Source of the DNA: DYRB01 sp963845265
GTDB lineage: Bacteria; Pseudomonadota; Gammaproteobacteria; Chromatiales; Chromatiaceae
Direction of reading: 5' to 3'
Assembly: GCA_963845265.1 (NCBI GenBank)
Contig: CAWJRN010000009.1
Location: forward strand, 248,001-312,000
Length of the DNA stretch: 64,000 bases
Below the pieces are notes generated by a model that worked only from the letters and a program-made list of their open reading frames with translations, was not told where the DNA came from and searched no databases. The position numbers and the translations under genes are program-made. Of this stretch, positions 8,697 through 16,731 are shown one piece after another; position 1 is the stretch's first letter; the number at the start of each line of letters is the position of its first letter.

Positions 8697-9947
8697 TTGG
8701 CGACCGGCACAGACAGCCAGACCCGACCGAACCAGGAGACCGCAGAGGTCTGGGCCCTGGCGTGGAAAGACCTGCGCCATGATCGCCGCACCAGCCTGGT
8801 CTTGATGCTGACCATTGCCGCCATCCTGGCGCCCTTGCTGCTGCTCTTCGGGTTGAAGAACGGGGTGATCCACACCCTGCGCGAGACCCTGGTCCGGGAT
8901 CCGCGCAACCTGGAGGTGGTCATCTACGGCAGCGCGCGACTCGATCCGGACTGGTTCCGTACCCTGGCTGCCAGGGCTGACGTCGCCTTCCTTGTGCCCA
9001 AGACACGTACCATCAACGCCAGCATCGACCTCGTGGACGGAGCACGGCAGGTGCAGTCGGCGGTGGAACTGCTCCCGACCGGGGTCGGTGACCCTTTGCT
9101 GCCCGCGGGACTGCCGACGCCAACCAGTTCCGAGCAGGTGTTGGTCACCGAGACCCTGGCGGGGAAGCTCGCCGGGGCGGCCCAGGGTCCATTGTGGGCG
9201 GTGGTTAAGCGCACCCTGGACGGGGAGCCCCAGCACATCCGCATCCCCCTGAAGGTGATCGGTGTGGTGCCCGAGTCGCGTTTCTCCCGGGATGCCCTCT
9301 TTTGCAGCCTGGACCTCCTGGTGGTGACCGAGGACTACCGTGATGGGGTGCTGGACGCGGTGCCCGACGCGGTCCCGGCCGGCTATGCCGCGGGTCGTGC
9401 TCTGTACGCCGGTGCCAGGCTCTATGCGTCCGGACTCGATCAGGTGGCGGACCTGGCCGGCGCCTTGCGTGCCCAGGGGATCGAGGTACGCACCCAGGCC
9501 GAGCGCATTGCCACTGTGCTGGCGTTCGATCGCACCCTCTCCTTCGTGTTTCGGGTCATTGCCGCCATCGGCGGGACCGGCTGTGCCCTGGCCCTGGGCG
9601 GCGCGCTCTGGGTGAACGTGGAGCGCAAGCGTCGGCAGTTGGCCCTGTTAAGACTGTTCGGGTTTGGCCAGGGCGCCGTCGCGGCCCTGCCGGTCATTCA
9701 GGGGTGCGCGGTGGCATTGCTCGGCTTTGGGCTCGCCCTGGCGGGTTATCTGATGGGGGCCCAGGCGTTCGACGTCGTCATGGGCGATAACCTCAAGGGC
9801 GGCGGTTATGTCAGTCGTCTGGGTGCCACGGACCTTGCCGGTGCCCTGGCCCTGACGCTATCGGTCGCGTTGGTTGCGTCGGCGGCCAGCGCTTGGCGGG
9901 CCGGGCGGGTCAGCCCGGCGGAGGGTCTGCGTGCAACGACGCAATGA
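8697..9947 (+). CDS. ABC transporter permease of FtsX/LolC type, TagS-like
   Basis: This is a 416-residue inner-membrane protein starting at TTG 8697, three bases after the ATPase stop. TM1 lies near residues 35-60 (SLVLMLTIAAILAPLLLLFG). A large periplasmic domain (about 60-285) follows, then three C-terminal helices (FVFRVIAAIGGTGCALALGG; VIQGCAVALLGFGLALAGY; DLAGALALTLSVALVASAAS). That is the FtsX/MacB permease topology. RKRRQLALLRLFGFGQG is the usual cytoplasmic coupling helix before TM3. It forms a transporter with the upstream ATPase. The next gene starts inside its last 17 bases, indicating translational coupling. Confidence 0.85.
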   Translation: MATGTDSQTRPNQETAEVWALAWKDLRHDRRTSLVLMLTIAAILAPLLLLFGLKNGVIHTLRETLVRDPRNLEVVIYGSARLDPDWFRTLAARADVAFLVPKTRTINASIDLVDGARQVQSAVELLPTGVGDPLLPAGLPTPTSSEQVLVTETLAGKLAGAAQGPLWAVVKRTLDGEPQHIRIPLKVIGVVPESRFSRDALFCSLDLLVVTEDYRDGVLDAVPDAVPAGYAAGRALYAGARLYASGLDQVADLAGALRAQGIEVRTQAERIATVLAFDRTLSFVFRVIAAIGGTGCALALGGALWVNVERKRRQLALLRLFGFGQGAVAALPVIQGCAVALLGFGLALAGYLMGAQAFDVVMGDNLKGGGYVSRLGATDLAGALALTLSVALVASAASAWRAGRVSPAEGLRATTQ

Positions 9948-11598
9948 TGGTGGGCTCGGGTTCCCGGTTGGACTGGCGCTCGGACTGCTGGGGTGTGTTG
10001 CCGCAGCGGCGCCGCCGGTCGCACCGCCGGCACTGAGTTGGAAGGACGCGCTGTACAACCCCAAGCCGGCGGAGGGCGATGTGCTCCTGCCGATGCCCTG
10101 CGGGGGTGCCATGGCCTTTCGGCGTCTCGTCACCGAGGGCGACGGTGCCTTGGGCGACACGGCGGTGGAGGTCGGCAGCGACGCGGCGGATCAGGGTTAT
10201 GCAGAACATCGTTACCTTGCTCACCTCGCCGGTCCCTTCGCGGGCGATGACCAGGGGCAGCGCTATCTGCTGGTGGGCAAGTACGAGGTGACGACCTTGC
10301 AGTACGACGCGGTCATGGCCGAGGCGCAGGGGAAGGCCTGTCCGCAACCCGACGCAGGGGGGCGTTTGCCCAAGACCCGGATCGGGTGGCACGATGCGGT
10401 GAACTTTGCCCACCACTATTCCCTCTGGTTGCGCAATTACGCCGAATCGATCCCGGACTGTGCCGATGCGACCGAGGTCTGCCTACCGCGGGTCGATGGT
10501 GAGCCTGGCTTCGCCCGCCTGCCGACAGAGGTGGAATGGGAGTACGCCGCCCGCGGTGGCGACCGCGTCACGCCGGCGGAATTCCGGGAGCTGCACTACC
10601 CGATGCCGGACGGGCTGGAGCGGCACAGTTGGTTCAACACGACCGCCGAGGGCCAGGTACGCCCCATCGGGGTCCTGGGCGCCAATCCCGCAGGCCTTCA
10701 CGATGTGCTGGGCAACGTCGAAGAGATGACGTTGGAGCCGTTTAGACTGCATCGGCTCGATCGCCCCCACGGCCAGGCGGGTGGCTATGTCGTGCGCGGT
10801 GGTAGCATCCACTCTGCTGCTCAGGACCTGCGTTCCTCCCTGCGTCGCGAGGTCCCTTATTACGACGACCGTGGTGTGGTGGGTACCGCGGATACGGGGT
10901 TGCGGCTCCTGCTCTCAGCGCCGGTGTTGACATCTAATCGGCGCATCGCCGAAGTGCAAGCCGCCTGGGAGCGACTTGGCAGCGATACCAGCAAGCCCCA
11001 AGACCCCGCGCCCCCAGCAAAACGGCTGGCCGATCAGAGCTTCGATGACCCGGTCCTGGAGCTGTCCGCCCTGGCCAGGGTGGCCGGTGAGCCGGCCATG
11101 AGGCAACGCCTGGAGCGGCTGCGCGGGGTCGTTGCCGGCAATGCGGAACGACTCTACGAGCAGCGTGCACGCAGCGCCCGCGAGGCCATGCGTTTCGGCG
11201 GCTTGTTTTGCCAAAAGCTCGCCGACGAGGGCCAGAATGTTGCGGTGCTGGAACAGCGCCTCGCGCTGTGTGTGAAGGGCAGCGGCACGAAGCACCCCCG
11301 CTGCGAGGCCCTGGCGGAGGCCAGGGCTCGGGACCTGGAGGTACTGCGAGGCAATATTGGGATCTATAGTGATTCCATCGTGCGGACGGCGCAGACTTAT
11401 CCCCAGGACCTTGGCGTTCTCGAAGAGCAAATGCAGGGGCTGAGTGGGGAGATCGCGCAGCGCGGTTACGCAGCCCTGGCGGTATTCCCGCAGCGTTTTC
11501 ACGCCCAGGTCCTGGACTATGCCAAGCGCGGCCTGGTGGAGCGCGAAGCCTGGTTCAATGACTGTAAGGAGTTGCGTTCGACGGACCGCAGCCGATAG
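9931..11598 (+). CDS. SUMF1/formylglycine-generating-fold periplasmic protein, TagR-like
   Basis: This protein has 555 residues from GTG 9931. GGAGG six bases upstream supports that start, and a signal peptide follows (GLALGLLGCVAAAAPP). Residues 95-330 have the SUMF1 fold: VGKYEVTTLQYDAVM, RLPTEVEWEYAARGGD, VLGNVEEMTLEPF, VVRGGSIHSAAQDLRSSLRR, TGLRLLLSAP. The two catalytic cysteines of true formylglycine-generating enzymes are absent from the RGGS segment, so it is a binding protein rather than an enzyme. The last 220 residues are a helical extension with two Cys (LALCVKG, KHPRCEAL). TagR proteins of type VI secretion loci have this domain and activate PpkA from the periplasm. The gene overlaps the permease gene by 17 bp. 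Confidence 0.83.
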   Translation: MQRRNDGGLGFPVGLALGLLGCVAAAAPPVAPPALSWKDALYNPKPAEGDVLLPMPCGGAMAFRRLVTEGDGALGDTAVEVGSDAADQGYAEHRYLAHLAGPFAGDDQGQRYLLVGKYEVTTLQYDAVMAEAQGKACPQPDAGGRLPKTRIGWHDAVNFAHHYSLWLRNYAESIPDCADATEVCLPRVDGEPGFARLPTEVEWEYAARGGDRVTPAEFRELHYPMPDGLERHSWFNTTAEGQVRPIGVLGANPAGLHDVLGNVEEMTLEPFRLHRLDRPHGQAGGYVVRGGSIHSAAQDLRSSLRREVPYYDDRGVVGTADTGLRLLLSAPVLTSNRRIAEVQAAWERLGSDTSKPQDPAPPAKRLADQSFDDPVLELSALARVAGEPAMRQRLERLRGVVAGNAERLYEQRARSAREAMRFGGLFCQKLADEGQNVAVLEQRLALCVKGSGTKHPRCEALAEARARDLEVLRGNIGIYSDSIVRTAQTYPQDLGVLEEQMQGLSGEIAQRGYAALAVFPQRFHAQVLDYAKRGLVEREAWFNDCKELRSTDRSR

Positions 11599-11608
11599 GA
11601 GTATTCAA

Positions 11609-12364
11609 ATGCTGTTCAACCCCTCCGCCTACAGGAAGTTGCTTTGCATCCCTTTGTCCCTCGCCCTGCTCCAGTCTGGCTGCGCGAGTAACGTCAGTCG
11701 CCGCGGACCGGCGTCTTATGGGGGCTACGAGGGGCAGGCCACCAGCATGACGCAGGAGGAGCGCAGACTCCGCCAGCAGTCGGCCCAATTGGACGCCACC
11801 TCTTCTATCCAAGGCTGTGTGGCTGGTGCTGCGCTTGGTGCACTGGTCGGGATGCTGGCTAGCGGGCGGAACCGATCCCGGAATGTCGCGGTAGGCGCTG
11901 CGATCGGTTGCGGCGTGGGTGTGGGGGCGAACGCCTATGTTCAATCCAAGCGCAGCAGCTACCAGAGCGAGGAGGAGCGCATGGGGGCGATCATCGCGGA
12001 CGTGCGGGCTGACAACCGGAAGCTGTCCAGCCTGATTACCACCACCAAGTCCGTCACCAACGCCGACCGTCGAAAGCTCCAGGAGGTCGACAAGGCCTAC
12101 CGCAAGAAGGCTGTGTCGAGGGACCAGGCGCGGCGGGAACTGGCGAGCGTCAAGGCCAACAGGGATCAAATACAGAGTACGGTCAATGCCCTGAAAAAGA
12201 AGGAGAACGACTGGATCGAGGTGGCGGAGCTGGAGCGGAGGTCCGGTAGTAACACGGCCAAGCTCGATCGCGAGATCGTCAAGCTCAAGTCTCAGGTGTC
12301 GAGCCTGGAGCGTGAGGTCGCACTCATGGACCAGCAGATCAGAGTCTCGCCCGCAGCGGGCTAA
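11609..12364 (+). CDS. Outer-membrane lipoprotein with glycine zipper and coiled coil, TagQ-position
   Basis: The start is ATG 11609 (MLFNPSAYRK), with TAGGAG upstream. The 251-residue product has a lipobox LLQSGC (Cys25) with Ala at +2, predicting outer-membrane sorting. Residues 68-115 hold a glycine zipper (GAALGALVGMLASG ... VAVGAAIGCGVGVGANAY). The remainder is charged coiled coil (RDQARRELASVKANRDQIQS, LKSQVSSLEREVALMDQQI). It follows the SUMF1 gene by 10 bp, the place TagQ takes in type VI secretion loci, where TagQ anchors TagR at the outer membrane. Whether this is a true TagQ homologue cannot be settled by eye. Confidence 0.75.
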   Translation: MLFNPSAYRKLLCIPLSLALLQSGCASNVSRRGPASYGGYEGQATSMTQEERRLRQQSAQLDATSSIQGCVAGAALGALVGMLASGRNRSRNVAVGAAIGCGVGVGANAYVQSKRSSYQSEEERMGAIIADVRADNRKLSSLITTTKSVTNADRRKLQEVDKAYRKKAVSRDQARRELASVKANRDQIQSTVNALKKKENDWIEVAELERRSGSNTAKLDREIVKLKSQVSSLEREVALMDQQIRVSPAAG

Positions 12365-12378
12365 CGGAGGGCATTGGC

Positions 12379-12876
12379 ATGAAGGGTCGAATCTCCCTCG
12401 TCTTGGTGGCTGCGTGCGGTTTGCCGTTGTTTGGGTGCGCCACGACCCCGGGCCAGTGCGATCCCAGGGAGGTGGACTTCTTCAAGAACACCGGTTGCCT
12501 GGCTTCCGGCGCCTATGGCGAGCGACAGCGCGCCATGCAGGCGACCCTGGGTGAGGAGCAGCGCCGGAACGCCGCTTTCAGGGCCGTCCTGACGGAGCTG
12601 AAGGCAGAACAAACCAAGGTCAGTCGGCAGCTCGGCGCACGCCAAGCCGAGTATACGCGGCTCGATGCTGCGTGGCGGAGACTCAAGCAAAGCCTAGCCT
12701 CTGACATGAAGGCAAGTCCTGCCTTGGCTGATCGTGTTCAGCGCATCGATCGTGAGGTCGCGGCGCGCAAGGCCGAGGATGGGGCGGCTGACGTGGCCAA
12801 GCGGCGCGCCACTCGGGATGATCTTCAGCGTCAAGTGACGCTCTTGGAAAAGGAACTGGACGTCGGCGTTTACTAA
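12379..12876 (+). CDS. Small coiled-coil lipoprotein
   Basis: This is a 165-residue lipoprotein. Its lipobox is LFGC (Cys20) with Ala at +2, again predicting the outer membrane. After a short Cys-containing segment (GQCDPREVDFFKNTGC) the rest is a charged helix with heptads (LTELKAEQTKVSRQLGARQ, RDDLQRQVTLLEKELDVG). It starts 14 bp after the previous lipoprotein gene and ends the operon. It shares the lipoprotein-plus-coiled-coil layout of its neighbour but lacks the glycine zipper. Its function is unknown; the position suggests a partner of the vWA/SUMF1 sensor. Confidence 0.75.
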   Translation: MKGRISLVLVAACGLPLFGCATTPGQCDPREVDFFKNTGCLASGAYGERQRAMQATLGEEQRRNAAFRAVLTELKAEQTKVSRQLGARQAEYTRLDAAWRRLKQSLASDMKASPALADRVQRIDREVAARKAEDGAADVAKRRATRDDLQRQVTLLEKELDVGVY

Positions 12877-12985
12877 TTCCGTTGCGCGCAAATCAGGTTT
12901 TCTCAGGTGACTGTGGCGATCCCGGTCAGGTGGGAGCCCAGGTTGGCCCGCAAGGTCGTCAGGCCGCGGCGACGCTGGGACGGGA

Positions 12986-13152
12986 AGTAAGGCGATTTCT
13001 GTCCACAACCCTACCCGCCTGCTTGTCTGTTCGCACCCCTTCCGCGTTGCGCCAGCAGTCACATAGCCCTGCTATGCTCCTGCTGCCGCGCCTTGAAGGC
13101 GAACGAAAATCCTACGCACTCGGGTAGGGTTGTTTCCGCCAATCGCCTAAGT
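12986..13152. repeat. MITE-like element with 32-bp imperfect terminal inverted repeats
   Basis: The ends 12986-13017 and 13121-13152 are inverted copies with about 24 of 32 bases matching, including a perfect 13-bp core (acaaccctacccg). Inside lies a further palindrome around the tagccctgcta centre (about 13045-13090). There is no ORF worth calling. The element fills most of the 326-bp gap between the lipoprotein and ArsR-rhodanese genes. No clear target-site duplication was found. Confidence 0.6.
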
Positions 13153-13202
13153 GCGACAGAGGATGGGTGTCATGCACGGAGCCCGGCCTCGTCATCGACG
13201 GT

Positions 13203-13874
13203 TCAGTCGCTGACCACCGGTAACCCTGCCCGGCGCCACTCCGGCAGCCCGTCCTGCAGGCGCCGGGCGTCGAACCCCGCCTCTCGCAGGCGCACGACGG
13301 CCTCGAAGGATAGCAGGCACCACGGGCCGCGGCAGTAGGCAACCACCTCCCGGTCGGTCGGCAGGTCCTTGAGCCTTTGCTGCAACCGATCCAGGGGTAC
13401 GTTCAGGGCCCCGGCCACATGCCCTTGGGCGTACTCCTCGGGGGGGCGCACATCGAGCACCGTCACTAGGCCGTCGCGGACGCGTGCCAGCAGGTCTGCG
13501 GCGGGGACTGGCTCCAGGGCGTCCCGCCCATCGAGATAGCGCGCCACCAGGTCCTCGACGGCACCGATGTGGGCCTGCGCGATCGCGCGCAGAGCCGCCA
13601 CCGCGTCCAGGACTCGCTCGTCCCCCAGGCTGTATCGGATGTGCTTGCCGTCGCGCCGCGCCGTGACCAGGCCGGCCGCTTTGAGCTGCTGGAGGTGCTT
13701 GGATGTGTTGGCGACGGACAGCCCGGCGACTCGGGCGAGGTCCTCGACGCTGCGCTCGCCCTGAGCCAGGTAGTCGAGCAGCTCCAGGCGCGCCCCATGG
13801 CCGAGGGCCCTGGCGACGACGGCCAGGTGCTCGAAAAGGGCCTGTTTGGGGCCATGGGACTGGGACTGGGGCAT
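13203..13874 (-). CDS. ArsR-family regulator fused to a rhodanese domain
   Basis: This protein has 223 residues from ATG 13872-13874; a TTG 24 bp upstream is the alternative. Residues 10-100 are an ArsR winged helix (LGHGARLELLDYLAQGERSVEDLA, recognition helix VANTSKHLQQLKAAGLV, wing RRDGKHIRYSL). Residues 120-220 are a rhodanese domain (VLDVRPPEEYAQGHVAGALNVP) with active loop CRGPWC. There is no cysteine in the DNA-binding part, so sulfur sensing would have to come through the rhodanese cysteines. Such fusions are known as likely sulfur-responsive repressors. It diverges from a broken DsrE-type gene 101 bp away, a natural target. Confidence 0.88.
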   Translation of the reverse strand: MPQSQSHGPKQALFEHLAVVARALGHGARLELLDYLAQGERSVEDLARVAGLSVANTSKHLQQLKAAGLVTARRDGKHIRYSLGDERVLDAVAALRAIAQAHIGAVEDLVARYLDGRDALEPVPAADLLARVRDGLVTVLDVRPPEEYAQGHVAGALNVPLDRLQQRLKDLPTDREVVAYCRGPWCLLSFEAVVRLREAGFDARRLQDGLPEWRRAGLPVVSD

Positions 13875-13975
13875 GGGCTCGGCTCGCTGGAGTGGCAACA
13901 GTCAACAAGGACGTTGAAGGGGGGCCTGAGACGGGTCAGTATAAGTGCCCGGAACAGCGCTATGCGCCTGGGGGA

Positions 13976-14354
13976 GTGGAACCAAGGCATGTTGGCCATG
14001 GGGCTCGCTCCCGGCAGCCCCTGCTCATCCTCAACGATCCATCCTACGGCACCGAGCGCAGCTTCAACGGCCTGCGCCTGGCGAAGGACCTTGCAGGCAA
14101 GGGGGCCGAGGTCACCGTCTTTCTGATGGCGGACGCCGTGGCCTGTGCCAAGGCCGGGCAGAAGGTCCCCCAGGGCTACTACAACCTGGAGCTGATGACC
14201 AAGTCGATCATCTGCGCCGGAGAGGTGCTGGTGCGGGACCTGTATGGGCGCCCGCGGTATCGCCGATGCCGAGTTGGTGGAGGGCGCGCTGCGCAGCACC
14301 CTGGACGAGTTGGCGGAGGCCATCCTCGCGGCGGACCAGGTGCTCGTGTTCTGA
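13976..14354 (+). pseudogene. DsrE-family sulfur-transfer protein, frameshifted
   Basis: Two frames together give a complete DsrE/DsrF-like protein. The first frame, from about GTG 13976, reads LLILNDPSYGTERSFNGLRLAKD ... VTVFLMADAVACAKAGQKVP ... SIICAGEVL. Near 14230 the frame changes, and the next frame reads CGTCMGARGIADAELVEGAL to a stop at 14352-14354 (QVLVF). The second frame carries the CGTC active-site cysteines. One extra G in the run after GAGGTGCTG would explain it. It is either a young pseudogene or an assembly error. It diverges from the ArsR-rhodanese regulator. The intact protein would carry sulfur as persulfide in the cytoplasm. Confidence 0.7.
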
Positions 14355-14690
14355 TTCGCTGGACCGATCTCGAGCCGCTGCAGTTGGCTGACGAGCTGGT
14401 CGAGTGCGGTTACGAGATCAGCCGCAACACTGCAGCGAAGCTATTGCAGCAGGCCGGTTATCGCCGCCGCTCGCTCCGTAAGGAACTCATTACCGGGCGG
14501 GTGGATGCGCAGGAGCGCGACCAGCAAGTTCGCTACATCGACGCCCTGCGGCGCTAGAACGGGCCAACGGCAACCCAATGCTGTGCCTCAATACCAAGAA
14601 GAAGGAGTTGCTACGACACCTGCATCGCCTGGCAAAAAGGCAACCAGGCGCACTACTCCGAGGCCCCGGAAATCATGCCTAAGTCGCCCG
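14355..14690 (+). pseudogene. ISAzo13-type transposase remnant
   Basis: In-frame text after the DsrE stop reads ADELVECGYEISRNTAAKLL and RDQQVRYIDALRR, the DNA-binding part of ISAzo13-like transposases. After a frame change near 14555 comes GNPMLCLNTKKKELL, the NPVIS(V/L)DTKKKE motif of the same family. No start, no DDE region and no terminal repeats are left. It is a decayed fragment, joined directly to the broken DsrE gene. Confidence 0.6.
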
Positions 14691-14808
14691 GTTGTTTTTG
14701 ACTCGATATCTTAGAGCGAATTGGCGTACGACGGCAATGGAGCCGGAGGCCACCGGCCGGTTCAACAAGGTCTCGAGCCCCAAAATGCCGCTACGCCACA
14801 TCCATGCT

Positions 14809-15402
14809 TCAGAAACTCGTGAGTACAACTTGGGATATGCCCCACCCTGGCGGCAGCAGACAAAACGCCGCATTCGCTTGGGTTAAAGCGCTGGTTGGAG
14901 GGCCAATGGCCGTGTCGATAGCAGCTCTCGTGATCGTCGGGGCCGATATGGCTTCCCACAAACTGCCTGCAATCGTCGTTGGCAGCGCGGTGCCGTACCT
15001 TCGCGTGACACCTGTGGTATAGGGGGGCTGCGACAAGTTGTCCTGATCAGTCACACTGAAAAAGCACTGCGGGGAGCTTAAGGCGCCAGGCATGTTTGCT
15101 CCCCAAACACCGACGGCGATGTTAGGTGCGAGATCCGCCACGTCGACTGTAAGCGGGCAGATAACATAAGTCGCTACGCTATCCAACGGATTCATTAGGT
15201 ACGCCTCGTGCCAGCGCAGCTGAAAGGCCTGATTCAGAAACGGAGCAAAACAAGCCGAAGGTGGCACGCTATAATATGCTGCCGCCCTTGCAGTCGGGAT
15301 GGTTGAAAGGCCTGCGATGACCAATAGGGCTGCAGGTAATAAGGTGGATAGCAGGCGCCGCGGCACCGCGTCCAGCATGGCACTCAATGACTTGTTGCAC
15401 AT
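14809..15402 (-). CDS. Exported hypothetical protein (accessory region)
   Basis: This 197-residue protein starts at ATG 15400-15402, with GGAG 8 bases upstream. It has a long signal peptide (LLSTLLPAALLVIAGLSTIPTARA). The mature part has four or five cysteines (PSACFAPFLNQAF, YVICPLTVDV, PQCFFSVTDQD, AAFCLLPP), consistent with disulfides. I recognise no family. Base composition is visibly lower in GC than in neighbouring core genes, and a transposase remnant lies just downstream, so it was probably acquired. It shares strand with the next gene, with a 154-bp gap. Confidence 0.6.
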   Translation of the reverse strand: MCNKSLSAMLDAVPRRLLSTLLPAALLVIAGLSTIPTARAAAYYSVPPSACFAPFLNQAFQLRWHEAYLMNPLDSVATYVICPLTVDVADLAPNIAVGVWGANMPGALSSPQCFFSVTDQDNLSQPPYTTGVTRRYGTALPTTIAGSLWEAISAPTITRAAIDTAIGPPTSALTQANAAFCLLPPGWGISQVVLTSF

Positions 15403-15556
15403 GACATTTTCTCCGGTACATTTTGACTGAATTTTGCGACCCGAGTCTATTCACAAATGACGACTTGGGTCACTGATGACGCGAGGCGCGCCAGACCATT
15501 CGACCAACGTCTCATCACCTCCCTGCGGTCTAGGTTAGATGAACTGCTGCCGACAG

Positions 15557-16327
15557 CTATTCTGAGGATTCAATCCGTTGGAGGAATACAGCCACTTTGG
15601 GTTGGTTTTCTCCGCCAGACCACTCTACGCTTATCGGACCTGCCTGTGGGGCGTTCTTGGCGGCCAATGCCAGGAGTTCAATTTCGGCCATACCATGAAC
15701 CTCCGGTAATTCGTCTGGCGATAGGGTGTCGAGTTGCGGCAGGACCCACTCGACCCGGCAGGTTCGCTGCTTACACGAAGCCGCCAGCGAGCCCCCATAT
15801 TTGGCGAAGAACCCGTTAAGTCCGTATTGTGCCTCAATCGACTCTTGAGATGACGCCCCCCATTCGCTTTGTCCACGCTCTGCCTGGTAGGCGGCGGACA
15901 CGCCATGAGGCTGTCGGGGCTGTTGGGGCTCTTGACTACCGACGAGATCGCTCAAGTTCGGGATTGAAAATGGCGGCGTCATCTCGTCGCCGGCAGGTGC
16001 GGTACTCGGAAGCTGCAACCCAGCGATTCGCAACTCCATGGCATCGAGGCGCTGCTCGGCCTCCTTCATGAACTTCTCAGCTTGATTCGCCGGGTTGGCG
16101 GCAACCGCCCGTCCCGATTGCCGGTCACGAGATAGATCTTTCGCGCGTACAAGAGCTCCCTCGATGTTCGCTAGCCGACCCCCCATGTCCCGCACCTCCG
16201 CGGCGAGTTGCTCCTGTAGCGACGACACGACGCTAAGCTCCGTGAGACTGTAGCCAACCGCCACGGCGATGACGATCACTGCCAAGGTTGCCCCGATCAA
16301 TCCTTTTTTTTCGTACGCGTTGGTCAT
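15557..16327 (-). CDS. Membrane-anchored hypothetical protein
   Basis: This is a 256-residue protein. One N-terminal transmembrane helix (GLIGATLAVIVIAVAVGY) is followed by a coiled coil (LQEQLAAEVRDMGGRLANIEGAL), a linker rich in Pro and Gln, and a C-terminal domain with a close Cys pair (CKQRTCRVEW). The layout is that of a periplasmic domain held on a stalk. I recognise no family. It lies in the same lower-GC stretch between transposase remnants as the exported protein downstream. Confidence 0.6.
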   Translation of the reverse strand: MTNAYEKKGLIGATLAVIVIAVAVGYSLTELSVVSSLQEQLAAEVRDMGGRLANIEGALVRAKDLSRDRQSGRAVAANPANQAEKFMKEAEQRLDAMELRIAGLQLPSTAPAGDEMTPPFSIPNLSDLVGSQEPQQPRQPHGVSAAYQAERGQSEWGASSQESIEAQYGLNGFFAKYGGSLAASCKQRTCRVEWVLPQLDTLSPDELPEVHGMAEIELLALAAKNAPQAGPISVEWSGGENQPKVAVFLQRIESSE

Positions 16328-16731
16328 TTATGGAGCCACTGTTGCGTTTGGCGTGGGTAGCGCGGTACCCCATCTCCGTTCCAGCTGACTGACGTGTTGT
16401 CGTGAGCCACACTGACAACGAACCGAGCCCTCACTTACGCGTTAGCGTTTGGAGTCGTGGAACGAGAAACTCCTAGGGCCCAATCCTAGCCTATCTTTGT
16501 CATTTCTGCCCACACTTCCCCGATCCCCAAGAATCCCCCGTTTCTCCGGGCTCTCTTACGTTACTAAAATTTCCTACTTTCCATGCTGTGTTAGCGTATA
16601 AGCAATCATGAATAAGCTCGCGTATTAAGCATTGCTAATCCTTTGCTCTCAGCGGGCCAAATCTGCCTTGTCTGGAATGGCTGTTGGCGTGTTTAAGCAC
16701 CGAAAACAATGAGTTGACGATGAATGCGGAC
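16328..16731. other. Non-coding stretch, AT-rich in part
   Basis: There is no credible ORF. Bases 16550-16640 are clearly AT-rich compared with the rest of the window and could hold promoters for the minus-strand genes below, but I see no firm -35/-10 pair. It ends at the IS110 remnant. Confidence 0.4.

Noticed and set aside
7959..9236. 425-codon antisense open frame across the ATPase and permease genes
   Set aside because: It spans two genes with clear motifs on the other strand and is very rich in Gln, Gly and His, typical of shadow frames.
9931..11598. Active formylglycine-generating enzyme
   Set aside because: The paired catalytic cysteines are absent from the RGGS region and no sulfatase gene is nearby.
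3451..12876. A complete type VI secretion cluster
   Set aside because: No gene resembling tssA-M, hcp, vgrG, clpV, pppA or tagF was found in the locus or elsewhere in the window. Only the sensory Tag-like part is present.
12882..13200. Small ORFs of 75-81 codons inside the repeat element
   Set aside because: They arise from palindromic sequence on both strands and have no ribosome site or family features.
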